From positions 65,200,256 through 65,264,255 of the forward strand of contig CM070618.1 in NCBI GenBank assembly GCA_036346255.1: 64,000 nucleotides of DNA, in the 5' to 3' direction. Source of the stretch: Ampelocalamus luodianensis. Lineage: Eukaryota; Streptophyta; Magnoliopsida; Poales; Poaceae. Position numbers and translations under genes: made by a program. The notes under the pieces were generated by a model. The model was given only the letters and a program-made list of their open reading frames with translations. It had not been told where the DNA came from and searched no databases. Shown here one piece after another: positions 11,085-23,635 of this stretch. How positions within the stretch are numbered: position 1 is the stretch's first letter; each line of letters opens with the position of its first letter.

Positions 11085-11270
11085 ACGTAATATAATTTAG
11101 ACGGTCTTTCTAAATAAAAACATTGGATCTACTAACAAAGATGTAGTTCCATTTATGCATGACTTGGTTAAGCGATTCCACGTAATATAATTTAGACGGT
11201 CTTTCTAAAGAAAAATATTATGATTTACTAACAAAGATGTAGTTCCATTTACGCATGACTTGGTTAAGTG
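11085..11270 (+). repeat. 95-bp tandem duplication
   Basis: Two head-to-tail copies (11085-11179 and 11180-11270), each starting ACGTAATATAATTTAGACGG and ending TGACTTGGTTAAG, with a handful of substitutions. It lies within or just after the copia A LTR. Confidence 0.85.
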
Positions 11271-11488
11271 TAATAATAATGGGATATGCTAATGGTACCA
11301 TTGTCTCCTTTTCAGCCATCTCAAATAAAAAATCATCTAAATTGAATACATTTGCAACAGAACAATGTAGGTAATTTCTTCCAAATGAATTGTGAACCAC
11401 TGCAAATCAAACATTTGAGTAAAAGAAAGGGAATCGGGATCATCCACACACCATACAGTCGGCTGTCATTGAGAATAGTAAGTTGCAA
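11271..11488. other. Intergenic, nothing recognised
   Basis: About 220 bases of AT-rich sequence without an ORF or repeat that I can place. Confidence 0.4.
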
Positions 11489-11985
11489 CCAAGGTAGTTA
11501 GGATCGCGATCCAACTCTTAGAGTCTTACGATTCCACGAACCCACGACAGCCCGTCGATCCAAGTCTTACGTCGATCCTACTCGTAGAGTCTTAGGGCAA
11601 AAAATTGCAATTTTTTAGAGGCCGGTTTCTTTGTTATTTTGTTTTAGAGCAAAATTTGTTGATATTAATTTTTAGAATGAAACTATAAATAAACAAGGAG
11701 CATGCAAAATGTTATATCGATGTGGTAATGTTGTTCTCCGTAGTTGAACTATATCACCCATCATGTTAGAACCATTATGCTTTTCATTTGTGTGATAATA
11801 AGTGTTTGCCCTTTTTGGTAATAAGTAAGTGGTAAACCTTATAAGAATCATACAAACTTATAGTATAGATGGTAAATATGTGTATTTTACAAATCAGTAG
11901 AATCGCGATTCTACGATTGATCTCTGATTCGATCCTACCGGAGGCAAATCGATCCGACTCGGGATCTCGACTCTGACTACCTTGG
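11489..11985. mobile_element. MITE flanked by TTGCAA
   Basis: Inverted termini CCAAGGTAGTTAGGATCGCG (left) and, reverse-complemented, CCAAGGTAGTCAGAGTCGAG (right), 497 bp apart. TTGCAA occurs directly outside both ends (11483-11488 and 11986-11991). TTGCAA is itself palindromic, so it could be either target duplication or part of the inverted repeat. There is no coding capacity. Inside, blocks of CGATCC and CTTACG form further short inverted repeats. The superfamily is uncertain. Confidence 0.65.
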
Positions 11986-12130
11986 TTGCAACCGAAAGTG
12001 ACGAATCCAATAGGGAAGGGACGAGCGGTGTTGAGATGGAACAGTGGGCCTTTGGACACTGACAGTTGCTTAAGTGTCAGCGTCGCCGTCGCAAGCATGT
12101 GGACGCGTCGGTGACCTCCATCTTCCCAGT

Positions 12131-13246
12131 CCTAGGGTGTGATCGGACGAGGGAATGGAGTGGTTCTGTATCGGATGGTTTAGGAAATAAGCACGTTCAC
12201 GCGTTTGATTTGTTGAATGGAACCAATCGATTCAGGACCAAAGCGTTCCACCGAAGGGAATATTCGACTGAGATGTTGTACCATTTCGTTCAACGAAAAC
12301 AAGCGAATCACGCAGTTTAGCGTCGCCTCGTAGCGTGCGCTCACTCGTGGCTGCGCTGCCGCCCCAGCGAGCTATGCCACCGCTCCAGCATGCTTCCCCT
12401 CCCTCTGGCTCTCCCTCCACCCCCTTCCTTCCCTTCTTCTTTCTTTCTCATCGAGCTCGCCTCAAATCGCGTCGCCGCTCAAGCTCTCGCACCGGCCGCC
12501 ATGTCATCGTCGCCATTCTGGCCGCTCCAGTGTGCTCCTCCCCAAGCTACCCCACGTCACGACGTGTTCCGGCACTCAAGGACACTTTTCCCTTCATTAA
12601 TTCCAAGATTTCCCCATCGAGCGCTGCGCACCACCGTCTTCCTCATTTTTGGCCAAAAGTCGCCACCATGGCCGCCATTCTTCGTTCGGTGAGTATTGCT
12701 TCAATTTCTCTCCACTTGAGGACCTCCTTGCCCTCCCCTTTCCTTCCTCACCACCCACTCCCTCTACCATACCACATAGCGCCGACGCACTAGTGAGTCG
12801 ACCGCGCCCCGCCGGCCCTCGTCGCCAGGCCTTCTCGGTCCTTCTCTCCCCTGACCAATCACATGGGTGAGCTCCCCTAGTCACCCTCTCGCTCATGCTC
12901 GACATATTTTCCTCCCTCTCCCACTCGAGCACTACCGCCCTTGTTCCTTCCCCAGTTCCGACCACCGCCTGGCCGCCACCGTCCACTTCCGGTCACGCCG
13001 CCACCACCCCTGGACTCCTCTTCCCCGCCGGGACCCATTTTTGGGGTCACCCCTTCAGCTCCGTAGTAGCTCCCTTGCCACCGTCGAGACCGTCCGCACG
13101 CCGACCTCTGCCCCTCCTCTGTTTTCTGTCTACTATCCATCAAACCAAACAAAAATAATATACTGATATCCTTCCATTCAGAACTATCACATCCACTTAA
13201 CCAAACCATTTCGTTCAACTTCGTCCATCGTGCAAACACACCCTTA
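12131..13246. mobile_element. Candidate non-autonomous DNA element with GC-rich cargo, upstream of katanin
   Basis: The left end CTAGGGTGTGATCGGACGAG and the reverse-complemented right end CTAAGGGTGTGTTTGCACGA are similar in orientation-inverted fashion. The interior is GC- and CT-rich with overlapping long ORFs on both strands that look compositional. At 12660-12690 a Kozak-like start followed by a GTGAGT donor resembles a first exon, as if host sequence had been captured. A convincing target duplication was not found, and a second copy of the CCATTTCGTTCAAC motif at about 12281 suggests internal rearrangement. An alternative is ordinary GC-rich promoter sequence. Confidence 0.35.
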
Positions 13247-13392
13247 GACTTCAGTCCCCAATGGTTTCGAACCGAACCGAAACGAAGCCACTACACTGCA
13301 CGATAGCTCTCGCCGTTTCCATTGAGCTGCGCGTCTCCTCCCACCCGCGCGCCTCGTCGAAACCCTAGCCCCGGATCTCGCCGGCAGCGGAG

Positions 13393-16300
13393 ATGGTGAA
13401 CGCCCTCGCCGGACTGCAGGACCACCTCAAGCTCGCGCGAGACTACGCGCTCGAGGGCCTCTACGACACCTCCATCATCTTCTTCGACGGCGCCATCGCC
13501 CAGATCAACAAGTGAGCTCCCTAGCTCCCCAGACCCCCGGCATCCCAACCCTCTCCCTCTCGATTTGCTTGCGATTAGGCGTATATGGTGATCCAAGTGG
13601 GTGTAATTCGCGACGTCCGATCCGTTCGGATCTGCGCATTTTGGCTGGATTCGTCGGGGGAGGAGCCGTTTGGCTGCTGCGGTGTAGTGGATTCTAGTAA
13701 TTTTGCTCTACGGGAATAGTCGCGTTCGTTATGTTTAGTTTATCTCTATAATTTGGGGTTGGGGAAATTATCGTCTGCTCGCACTGAGTTGGCGTCATAT
13801 GGCTGCGCCATATGGCTCTAATTTGGTAATCTGCTTTTGGTGTAAATTGAGCAAAATTTTGATCGATAGCTGGGTTTGTTGTGTTTTTATATTTAGAAGT
13901 GTCGAAGGTGTCACAGTAACTGGGGTTTGTCACTTGGGCGCTTCCTCAACAGAGAGCTCACGCTCCTGTCCCATTTTTATTATGAGACAACATCCCAGCT
14001 CAAGCGCTGTTCACAATCTGACACAGGTAACATAGTGCGAAACATTACAGGGCCAAGAAAATTGAGAAGCAACCGGCATCACTGGCTCTTCCCACAGGAA
14101 ACAAAGCCAAGCATAGCACTACTAGTCCTATTTTATTATTCATCTTGTAGTCAACTTTTCCACCACTTAGCATCATGTACAGCATCAATTTGCCTTCAGA
14201 GTTTTCGTCGCTCCTCATCTCCAACTCAGCCTTGACAGTTCCTTCATCTTGTAGTTTAGCCACCAGATATAGCGATCATCACTTGCAGTTGAGTATCCTG
14301 GCAGAGTATCCTCTTTATCAGGCATGTATGTAAAGTCAAGTGCTCTGGATTTGAAGTCATATTTGGTCACAGAGCCGGCAGTTTTGATTTTTAGGAACAA
14401 TAAGCAGCTTTGCACTGTTGCACATATGAACATCAATGCTTTATTTGATCTTGGCAAATTTCAAAAGAATAGTGGTGTGTTTTCACTAGAACACTGCAAT
14501 CGCATCAGACTTCAGCCTTTCACAGACCATATTTGAGAAGCACTGTGCTAAAGAAAAAGAGGCTCACATTCTTGTTCATTTAGTGATTAACTAAATTTTT
14601 TAAGGCAAAATGAAAAATGTGTTTTCCCTGTTGTGTTTCATGTTATGATTGATAAGTCTTGATCATGCAGGCATCTCACTACTTTGGATGATGCTCTCAA
14701 TCGCACAAAATGGATGAACTGTAAGAAAGCTATCTGTGAAGAAGTAGAAATTGTGAAACAACTCGATGCCCAATTGAAGTCCTTTAAAGAAGCTTCTGGG
14801 ACAAGGCGGTCCTCATCACCTCCTATTCGCTCTAATAAATCATTTGTTTTCCAACCATTGGACGAGTATCCAACATCGTCCCCAGCACCCTTTGACGATC
14901 CTGATGTGTGGGCACCTCCAAGAGATACAGCAAACCGAAGGTCAACAAGAGGTCAATCTAGTACAAGAAAATCTTCGCAGGATGGAGCATGGGCACGAGG
15001 TCCATCAAGGACTGGTACACCTAGCCGTGGTGCACGTGGTAGCAAAGGAAGCTCTGGGGTAAGATCATCAACTGCCTCTGGCATTGGCGGGAGGAAAGGA
15101 AAATCAAGTTCAAGCAAGGCTGATTCAGCGGTATTTTTCTAAATTCTTTATTTGAGCAAATATACTTTGTTAGTGTTATTAGTTCCTTCTATATGCATTG
15201 GTGTAGGTAAAAATGCAACTTCTACATATGTTTCAGTGCTTGTTTTTCTTTTGGCAGTATTTACCTATCTTTCTGGCTAATGTAACAAAATAGCTCACTT
15301 CTTTTATAATTAGGTCTTGTATGTGTGTAGATTGCAGAATGTGTCTACATCTGTTATTTCTAGCATACCTTCTTTATGTATACAAAGTAGAGTTAACAAT
15401 TTTATATGAGGTACTGCTGAATTCAATCACATGATGCCACTTAGTCCAACTTACCCTTTTTTTGGGGTAGCAGCTAGCCTTAAATATGTAGACATGGGTT
15501 CTCCATTTGTCCCTAAAATTATTTAGTTTGGCATACTGAGAAAACATGCCTTTTTTTTGTCTATGACGGCTTCTTTTTTTAACTCCACTGAAGGATCATC
15601 ATCATCATCATCATCAATCCCTAGTTCCCTACTGTGCTGTACTTTATGCATCATATGCACACAGTATGATGGTGTACTCAATGAGAATGATGTTGAAAAC
15701 GTCAAGCATCTTAAAAGCAATCCTATACTGAAACGTGAGAGCCTCTATTGTATTGTTCCAAATTAGGGCACTGGAATCTGTATGTATACATTATGTACAA
15801 TATTTTGCCTATCTCTTGTTTGGTTGTATGTCTCATCCTTTCGCTTGATGATAGGTAACTACAGAGTACTTATATATGAGTATGACATTGAAATTTCTTG
15901 GAATCTTGTTTTCCCCCCGATTCTTTCCTTGCAGAGTAGCGATGCTGAAGAAGGCAAGTCCAAGAAGGGACAGTATGAAGGGCCGGATATGGACTTAGCT
16001 GCCATGCTTGAAAGAGATGTCCTGGATTCTACCCCAGGAGTGACATGGGACGATGTTGCAGGACTTAGTGAGGCCAAAAGACTACTTGAGGAAGCTGTTG
16101 TGCTTCCACTCTGGATGCCTGAATATTTTCAGGTAATGATTTGAAATTTTGAACTATGCTATTCTATTTGGGCTCCTCAAATTTGCCCACAATAAAGTAT
16201 CTAGTATTCTATTCATTCATTGTTGATGCTAGCCAAAATTATGGTCACGGATGGCATGGCAATGATGCTTCCTTTATATGGTAGCGTGGAAGTCATCTGA

Positions 16301-18902
16301 ACATGCACACTTAGTAATTTTTCTTCGATATGTTATATGACCAATTTAGACATGTTATTTGAAATTATTGTGCACCCAAATCACCTACCCTCAATTTGAA
16401 CTTCTAATATTATGATCTTCATCTAGTCTTTTCATCTCTCTTGTCACCTTTTTATCCAGTATGAAGTTATATGGAGCCTCATTGTGTCCTTACGGATTCT
16501 ATTTCTGATCAGGGTATTCGTCGACCTTGGAAAGGGGTTCTTATGTTTGGTCCACCAGGTACTGGAAAGACCCTTTTAGCTAAGGCAGTAGCCACAGAAT
16601 GTGGCACAACATTCTTTAATGTTTCTTCTGCAACATTGGCTTCTAAATGGCGGGGGGAGAGTGAGCGCATGGTCCGTTGTTTATTTGACCTTGCAAGGGC
16701 CTATGCTCCAAGTACAATCTTCATTGATGAAATTGACTCCCTATGCACATCTCGTGGGTATGTGAACATAGATGTTGCTTTTCATCCATGCTTGTTCAAT
16801 TTCTGTTATGCCTCCCAAGACAATGATAATTTCCCCAACATTTTGTACCATAAACATGAATACATTGCTTTGCCTGGTAAATTGTTATGTTTTCAGGACA
16901 AAAACATACTTGTGCTTTTATATTTATTGCCTTTTTAGTTAAGGTCAGGAAGAAAATAAAATGAAAATATCAATGCTCGTAGTTCTTTTTTTAAAAATCC
17001 TGATCTTCATTTCTTCTTGAATCTGTGGTCATAGAAAAAAGCACTATATCAATGATTTAGAAATTACTATGCCCAGATTTATCAGTTCATGTACTTATTC
17101 TCTTTTTCATTCAATATTCAGAGCTTCTGGTGAGCATGAATCATCGAGGAGGGTGAAGTCTGAACTTCTAGTGCAGATAGATGGTGTAAACAATAGCTCT
17201 ACCACCGAAGATGGTCAACCGAAAATTGTTATGGTTCTGGCTGCTACCAACTTTCCATGGGATATTGATGAAGCACTTAGGTTCGCAAACTTTTTCTAGT
17301 CATATATTTGCTTAATAAATTTAGAGGCGCTACTGATAGTTTCAGGACTTTTGAATTAATATCTGGATATGTACAAGATGATTCGCATAGCCCAATCATA
17401 TTTAAACATTAGAACTTGATTGCTTGAGTGGTGCTGCCGTGCTGCTATTGGAGTTAGATACCGCCAGAAGGGGAATGAAGTGCATTTGGTTCCTTCAATT
17501 TTATGCAAAGAATCCTTTTGTTTTGTTCATGCTACATTTGTCACATCACCACTTACGGGGTAAGAGCCTTGAGCATTTTAATTTATGGTCAGGCCCATAA
17601 GGCCATAGTGCTAGATGTAATTTCCTGGAAGGAACAAAATTATGTCTGGTCGAAGCCAATTCAGCATGCAAGCCTGAAGGACTAGAGGAGTATATGTTTC
17701 AAATTAGTTGCGGCCCTGCAGACATTATACTTTTACAATCTACATCATTCACAAACATTTAAACCCATTGATACCTTTTTGGGCTAAAGTCATGTCTGGA
17801 TCGTTCCTTGCTTTGTGCACAAACTATGTTTTGACTGCTCCACACCACTACCTAGATTAATGTGCCACTTTACCTATTTATATTGTTATATGCAATAAAC
17901 ATTTATTTTCTGCAGTGCTGCCAACTACAGCTTTTGTCATTTAACTTCACCTGGCTATTTCCTTATCAGTGAACGCACTAGCTATATGCTACTGCTATAA
18001 CAATATTTATATTCACTACTTCTGCCATAGTGCCCATATATGACTTTTAACTCTTTGAATCTTAATTGAACCAGACGGAGGCTGGAGAAACGTATTTATA
18101 TTCCGCTTCCAAATTTTGAAAGCAGAAAGGCACTCATCAATATTAATCTTAAAACAGTTGAGGTATGATGTAAATATACATTTCTTGCACATTTTTTCCT
18201 GTGTTGTAATTTTATCTTTGTGATTTTTTGTTTGTTTGTTTCATTCATGGATTATTGTGTTGCTTCAAACAAATTATGTGGTGCCTGCACATACCATAAC
18301 TGTTTCTACTGCTTATGCAGTCATAACTTATAACTCTATGAATTGTTTTTTCTGTGCATGCACATTCTTGTGTGCATATCTAATTTCCATGAATCACAGC
18401 TTTTGATATGCTACATGCATGCACAATACCTCATTTATGTTGGCCCTGCCTTTTGTTCTTGAATATCTAATTTTCCTACTTGAGTTAAATTGACATGAAA
18501 ATGACTACTTATCTCAGCGTTGTTCAGTGTTCACTACTCAAAACTTCATCATCAACGTTGATGATAAGTTACCGTTCCATATCTCCTGTTGCATAGTAAT
18601 ACCCCCTTTTATATCGACAGGTAGCTACTGATGTTGACATAGATGAAGTTGCACGGAAGACAGAAGGTTATAGTGGAGATGACCTTACAAATGTTTGCCG
18701 TGATGCTTCGATGAATGGTATGAGGCGAAAGATTGCAGGCAAGACCCGTGATGAGATCAAGAACATGTCAAAGGATGAGATCTCAAAGGACCCAGTGGCC
18801 ATGTGCGACTTTGAGGAAGCTTTGGTCAAGGTCCAGAAGAGTGTCTCACCCGCTGATATAGAACGGCACGAGAAGTGGATGGCTGAGTTTGGGTCTGCTT
18901 AA
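13393..18902 (+). CDS. KTN1: Katanin p60 catalytic subunit (microtubule-severing AAA ATPase)
   Basis: Seven exons with GT-AG introns: 13393-13511, 14671-15130, 15935-16132, 16513-16757, 17122-17280, 18075-18162, 18621-18902. They total 1551 bases, encoding 516 residues plus TAA, a normal length for plant katanin p60. The N-terminal MIT-like domain (MVNALAGLQDHLKLARDYAL) occupies about residues 1-75. A serine/glycine/arginine-rich linker follows to about 200, then the AAA module. Walker A GPPGTGKT is at residues 272-279 (16549-16572) and Walker B IFIDEID at 328-334. The SRH block (AATNFPWDIDEALRRR) spans the exon 5/6 junction, and the C-terminus ends EFGSA. In plants katanin severs cortical microtubules in the cytosol, promoting aligned arrays, anisotropic cell expansion and normal cell walls; loss causes dwarfism. 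All exons are open and join in phase, so the gene looks intact. One residue differs from the motif I expect: GVTWDD rather than GVRWDD in exon 3. Confidence 0.95.
15595..15620 (+). repeat. ATC trinucleotide microsatellite in katanin intron 2
   Basis: About seven ATC units (GGATCATCATC...), lying in the 804-bp intron between exons 2 and 3. A likely polymorphic marker. Confidence 0.85.
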
Positions 18903-19729
18903 AACCTTGGTTCCCATTCAAAGCTTATTAGATCTTCTCCACCCTTGTTTGTTTGTGTTTGCTGGTATTTCTTCCATTTGTACTGCTGGAATGTTGTTTC
19001 TACGGCCATATGTTGATCAGTTGTATTTCCTTGCGCCGGTGATAGAGAGAGACCATACACTTGCCCGTGGAAATGTTTTGTTGATTTAATTTCATTGGTA
19101 CTGGTCTACCGGAAATCAAATTCTTGATGATTTCGATTCTCAAAATGCTTTGTCTGGCCATGCCCATTGCCGCAGTTCGGACTTCCGTAACCATTTTGAA
19201 TTTTCGATATCCGCCTGTCATGTTTCGTACTAGCAGGTCTGCGTTTCAACAGTATGTATCCATCCCTGAAGGCGCCTCTGACCAGGGAAGAACACCGGTC
19301 TTCTGAAGCGGTTGCTGACGGTCGCAGGTCTGAAGTAGGGATGGCCTGGCACCAAGACATGCAAGACCTTTATTTACCATCTGGTATCATAACCTACTTG
19401 TCCTACACGTAATCTAGATGAGGACCTGGAAGTCGTAGCCTTGACTTCATTTCATGTGACCTCTCAAGGTACCTGCATACAGCAATAGCTATTGATTGAC
19501 CTACTCCTTGCCAGCATGCATGCATAATTCAAGCCAACAATAGGCGAAAAGTGAGCAATGCATAATATATTCTTCGAAAACTATAATAGAAAGAGATGAA
19601 GGAAGCAAGACACCTGCAACTTATAATTGCAGTTTCTGTTTGTATTTCTTCTTGAAGCAAACGAAGATGACGAAAAGAGAGAAGACATACCAATTCGTTC
19701 GGCAAAAAGTGAACACACGAAAAAGGGAT
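18903..19729. other. Katanin 3' untranslated region and intergenic spacer
   Basis: Follows the katanin TAA. The first few hundred bases are probably 3' UTR (T-rich, no ORF), but no clear polyadenylation signal was identified. The rest has only short chance ORFs. Confidence 0.5.
19719..19724 (-). terminator. RNA polymerase III terminator of tRNA-Asp
   Basis: A run of five T on the minus strand (CTTTTTC) starting about 6 bases past the tRNA 3' end, the usual Pol III stop signal. Confidence 0.7.
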
Positions 19730-19801
19730 CGCCGTTGCCGGGGATCGAACCCGGGTCACCCGCGTGACAGGCGGGAATACTCACCACTATACTACAACGA
19801 C
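19730..19801 (-). tRNA. trnD-GUC: tRNA-Asp (anticodon GTC)
   Basis: A 72-base cloverleaf on the minus strand. The 7-bp acceptor stem is GTCGTTG paired with CAACGGC and a G discriminator. The D-loop reads GTATAGTGGTGAG, the anticodon loop CTGTCAC contains anticodon GTC, and the T arm GGGTTCGATCC doubles as the internal B box. No CCA is encoded, as expected for a nuclear gene. No mismatches were seen in the stems, and a T-run terminator follows, so the gene appears functional. It decodes aspartate codons in cytosolic translation. Confidence 0.95.
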
Positions 19802-22664
19802 TTGGTTGATACTGGACCAAAACACAGAACTATCATTTAGTCTTGCCCATAAGCATTTCATATGACATGAATGAAGTAAGATTGTATGAGCTTACAAGTT
19901 GGTGATAAATCAACTCTACACTTCGTTTTGCTTTCTACTGTACACCAGCATTAACTTGTCGGTGGGCAGCTTTACCAGCAAACCCAGCAAGGTCAAAATG
20001 AGGAATACTCCTACACAGAGCTGAGCCAGACAGCACCATGCTACGTGTTCAAAGTTTGCAACCTGCCCCACGACACCCGACCCTATTCCGACCCGAGACC
20101 GAGAATCGCTACGCGCGCCAGGAACATGCATGCCTGCTCAGAAACAGAAAGGCACCGCGATATTTTTTTAAAAAGAAAAGAAACAGTACTAGTACAAGAA
20201 CAAAAGGAACAAATTAAAGCGTGAACAGTGTGCCGAACGGTGGGAGATAAGACCCGATAGTCTTCGCCGCTGTGCACCGCAGAGTTGAAACGAAACAGTA
20301 ACGAGGCTGCCGCTGCCGCTGCCGCCGCTCCCTGAGTAGGCTGTGTGCTCTTTACACATTTACCCGGCCCGCTCGCTCCACGGTGCCGTGCCGACCGGTG
20401 CGCAGCTGTTCGGGAGAGGCGTGGCGTGCCGTGGCGGGCTTGCGAACGCGGCAGCACCGCACAGCACACGTACAGCAGCAGCTAGCGCCCACCCACACAC
20501 TGCGCGCGCACGCTCGATGCCCTCTTCCCTTCCTTTCCTTCCCCCCTCTGCATGCCGAGCCGACCCATCCGTCAGTGTACGTCGCGTGCGTGCGCCGTGG
20601 CACAGCACAGCGGCGCGCACGGGCGTGGCAGATGCACGCGCGCGCGCGCGGTGGGGGCAAGGCAACCGAGCCTGGCGCGGCGCGGCAGTAGTACTGGCCC
20701 GCGCCGCGTGTGCCATAGATAAAAGCGTCGCGTTGTGCATGCCAACGTACGCGCGCAGCGGCATCTCACGATCTCCTGTCTTGTCCGCCCGTCTTGCCAG
20801 TGCGTACTTGCCACTAGCTACCTAGCTACCTAGCTCCCGGCCGGCCCGCTCTGCTCTCTACTCTCTAGTAGCTAATGGCTGGTGCCCTCCCTTCCCTTTA
20901 TTCCTCTGGGCTGTGCGGGTACAGAGACGGTCGCTTTTGTGCTTGTCAAGGCGACAAGGCCGGCCGGCCGGGTCCGATCGAGCGTGGGTCGATGGCGCAG
21001 CCGGCCAGTGCCGTTCTTGTTTTTGTGAGGGAATTGAAGTTAGTGTGGTAGTGTCTCACACAAGAACGGGGCATCGTGATACAGAATCTGATAGGACAGA
21101 TCAGGGTATCTGAGGACATGGTTGATGTACAATTGTACATGCACGGTGAGGGCCCACTCGGCACTCGCCGTAGCTAGCTAGGTTGATGCACAGTGAACCA
21201 AGGCGCCCACGAGCGTTTACTGACAGACTTGCTGTGTAGTGTAGTGTATAGTGTATGTAGCAAAATTTTGTTTTTTGTTTTTTTTTAAAAAAATCATTTA
21301 TGTTTATTTTTTGTAAGAATTTTTAAATATAGTAAATATGGTCCAAAAATTATGAAATTTTTTATGGAGCCTTCTGACACCGTGTACTTGCTTGTGTAAT
21401 ATTTTCAAAATTTTATCCATTATGAATTTTTCTCAAAAATTCATTTAAGTATATTGTAAATAGGGTTTCATCATTTCATGTGACCCGATTCTTTTCCCTC
21501 TGCACCTCGACCAAAATACTGCTCTTTTCAGTAAGCAAACCTACTCAATCGGAGTAGTAGAGTATGGAGTATACTTCTACTATTTAATGGGCACCTGAGC
21601 ACCTGTCATTGCAGCCGTTACCTGCAGCTAGCCCGCGCCTATACTTTCTTGGCATCTGCTGCATTGTTGCTCAATCCATCCATCCCATTAATGTGTCTCG
21701 ATCGATCGACCGGCGGTCGCAAAAATACCGGTACACCGTACACGCACGCTGTGCAATCCTTGATTCAGGCCTGCATGCATGCACGCACGATCTTTCTCGG
21801 ATATACTCCTCCTACACTCCTCCTGCTGCTACTACTAGCATCTTGGGTTTCTAGCTTTGTGTTTCTTCGCTTTGAGCAGAACCTACACGTACCCGCGGCC
21901 GGCTGGCCAGCTAGTTTGCGATTTGTCTCCCCCGCGGAGGCCTGATCGAGCGGTGCCGCAGGTAGCTATACCCTATGCTTCGTTTAGGCTTTAGATATCA
22001 CCAGAGCGCGGCAGCGTGCAGGGGATTGTACTGTCAGCGATGCATGACAATGGCATGGGCGCATGGCGCTAGCTTAACAAACCCATTTAATGCCATCTGT
22101 CTGTATATCCATCGGTTTGAATCACCAGGTGATTTCGAAGTCAACCGAAACTAGTCAAACAAAAGTGCCCATGGTGACTTATGGTTTGACTTTATGAAGG
22201 TATATATCCACGCAACTGATTTAGTGCAAATGACATGATGATTGTGAAAATTAAAATACATGGAGAAACCAACAGCCAGACAGGCATGCACGAAGAAGTT
22301 GGTGGGGTTGGCTGGTGTGGATCTAACAAGCGAAATTTAGACATGCATCATTATCCGGCTAAATACAGAGTTTGAGGTTTGAGCTGCACCAGTTACATGT
22401 CAGGTGGGGTAGACATGGGCTTCGGGCCGCGTCTACCTCACCGTGTCATGCCGGCATGACTCGCCTCCATGCCGTGTCGGCCAGGCACGATCCAGGATAC
22501 GATGGGCTGCCGCCATGCCATATTGGCCAAGCACGATCCTATTGGACACGTGGAGGCCATTGGAGTCGTGGACGCCGCCGCCGTGGTCGCCCGTGGAGAC
22601 AAGGGGAAGGGGAGGGTGCGTCGTGTGCCTGTGGTCACCTGGGTGAAAGATCTAGACCCGCCAT
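19802..22664. other. Intergenic region with GC-rich block
   Basis: 20300-21000 is strongly GC-rich with overlapping arginine/proline-rich ORFs on both strands, which I read as compositional. A TATA-like CCATAGATAAAAGC near 20713 followed by a 58-codon ORF starting at 20875 (MAGALPSLYSSG) could be a promoter-proximal remnant, but nothing supports a protein. 21260-21480 is AT-rich. 22400-22640 has repeated GCCGTGT/GGCACGA blocks that resemble the 25500-25690 segment, possibly the two flanks of one element split by the solo LTR. Confidence 0.4.
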
Positions 22665-23199
22665 TATGCGGTAATAGAGTTTTGGTGATTAATGATAAAT
22701 CTAATTGGGAGACTAACACTTTTATTGATATACATATTGTGTAGTCTTATTTGGATATAAAGGTGAAAATCATGAAGGCATGCAAGTGATTAAGTGATTA
22801 ATGACAAATGCACTTGTGAGACTAACACTCCTCTAGTTGGCGGTTGCATAAAACCGAACCGATGCATTTTAGCTCGAGCTCTCTCGAAAATCGGTCGCAT
22901 CGCTTTTGAGAAACGGCCAGGTCGCGATGCGCTTGTACCAATTTTGTATGACGGCATGTATTTTCCGAGAGCATGTCATTTCGGCGTTATTGGAAACCCC
23001 GCAATCGGTAGTACCGCTCCTCAGTGCGGCACGATCGACCAAGCGGTAGTACCGCACTTGGTTGGCGGTTGTACCGTCCGTGTTTTTCAACACTTATTTA
23101 GAAGCATTTTGCATGTATATCTTGGTAATTAATGTTAATCATTATGGTACTAACATTTTCCATGAGTTGGATGAATAGGTTATGTTCCAGGGTAATGAA

Positions 23200-23400
23200 G
23201 ACTTCGGATGGCATCATGAGTTGATCGTCATCAAGTAAAGGTTCAAGAAGGGGATGCATCATGTGTTGATGCATATCAAGATCTCGAAGAAGAGATGATC
23301 ATGAGTTGATCATCAAGTCAAGAGAAAACCCATCATGTGTTGATTGAGGTCAAGTAAAGAATGCATCATGGGTTGATGCATGTAAAGATGATGACCCGGA
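23200..23400 (+). repeat. Degenerate CATCATGNGTTGATG repeats
   Basis: About five imperfect units built around GCATCATGNGTTGATGCAT and GATCATGAGTTGATCATCAA, spaced 40-60 bases. Several units are near-palindromic. They lie inside the SIRE-type LTR. Confidence 0.7.
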
Positions 23401-23635
23401 CTTGAAGTGAAGATGTGCGTCATCAACCTTCAAGAAGATGCTCAAGGCAAAGGTATGACTAGCTAGGGCTAAGGATGTGTTCCTAGTCTTTTACCGGTCT
23501 TGGTGTTTGGTTAGAAGACCGGATTGCTAGAATAGGTTGCCGTACTATTAAGAGGGGTCTTAATTAGTAACTTGAGTTAGTCATGTGTTGATAGCTCATT
23601 GTGTTTGCTCTAGCTCAACTTAACATGTTGCCTAT

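Noticed and set aside
12335..13239. Long overlapping ORFs on both strands upstream of katanin
   Set aside because: Serine/proline/arginine-rich in all frames, CT- and GC-biased DNA, no domain; compositional open frames rather than a gene.
19529..19840. ORFs across the tRNA-Asp locus
   Set aside because: They translate the tRNA and its flanks; no protein evidence.
20343..20825. 160-codon plus-strand ORF and overlapping minus ORFs
   Set aside because: Very GC-rich, Arg/Ala/Pro-rich on all strands with no motif; treated as chance.
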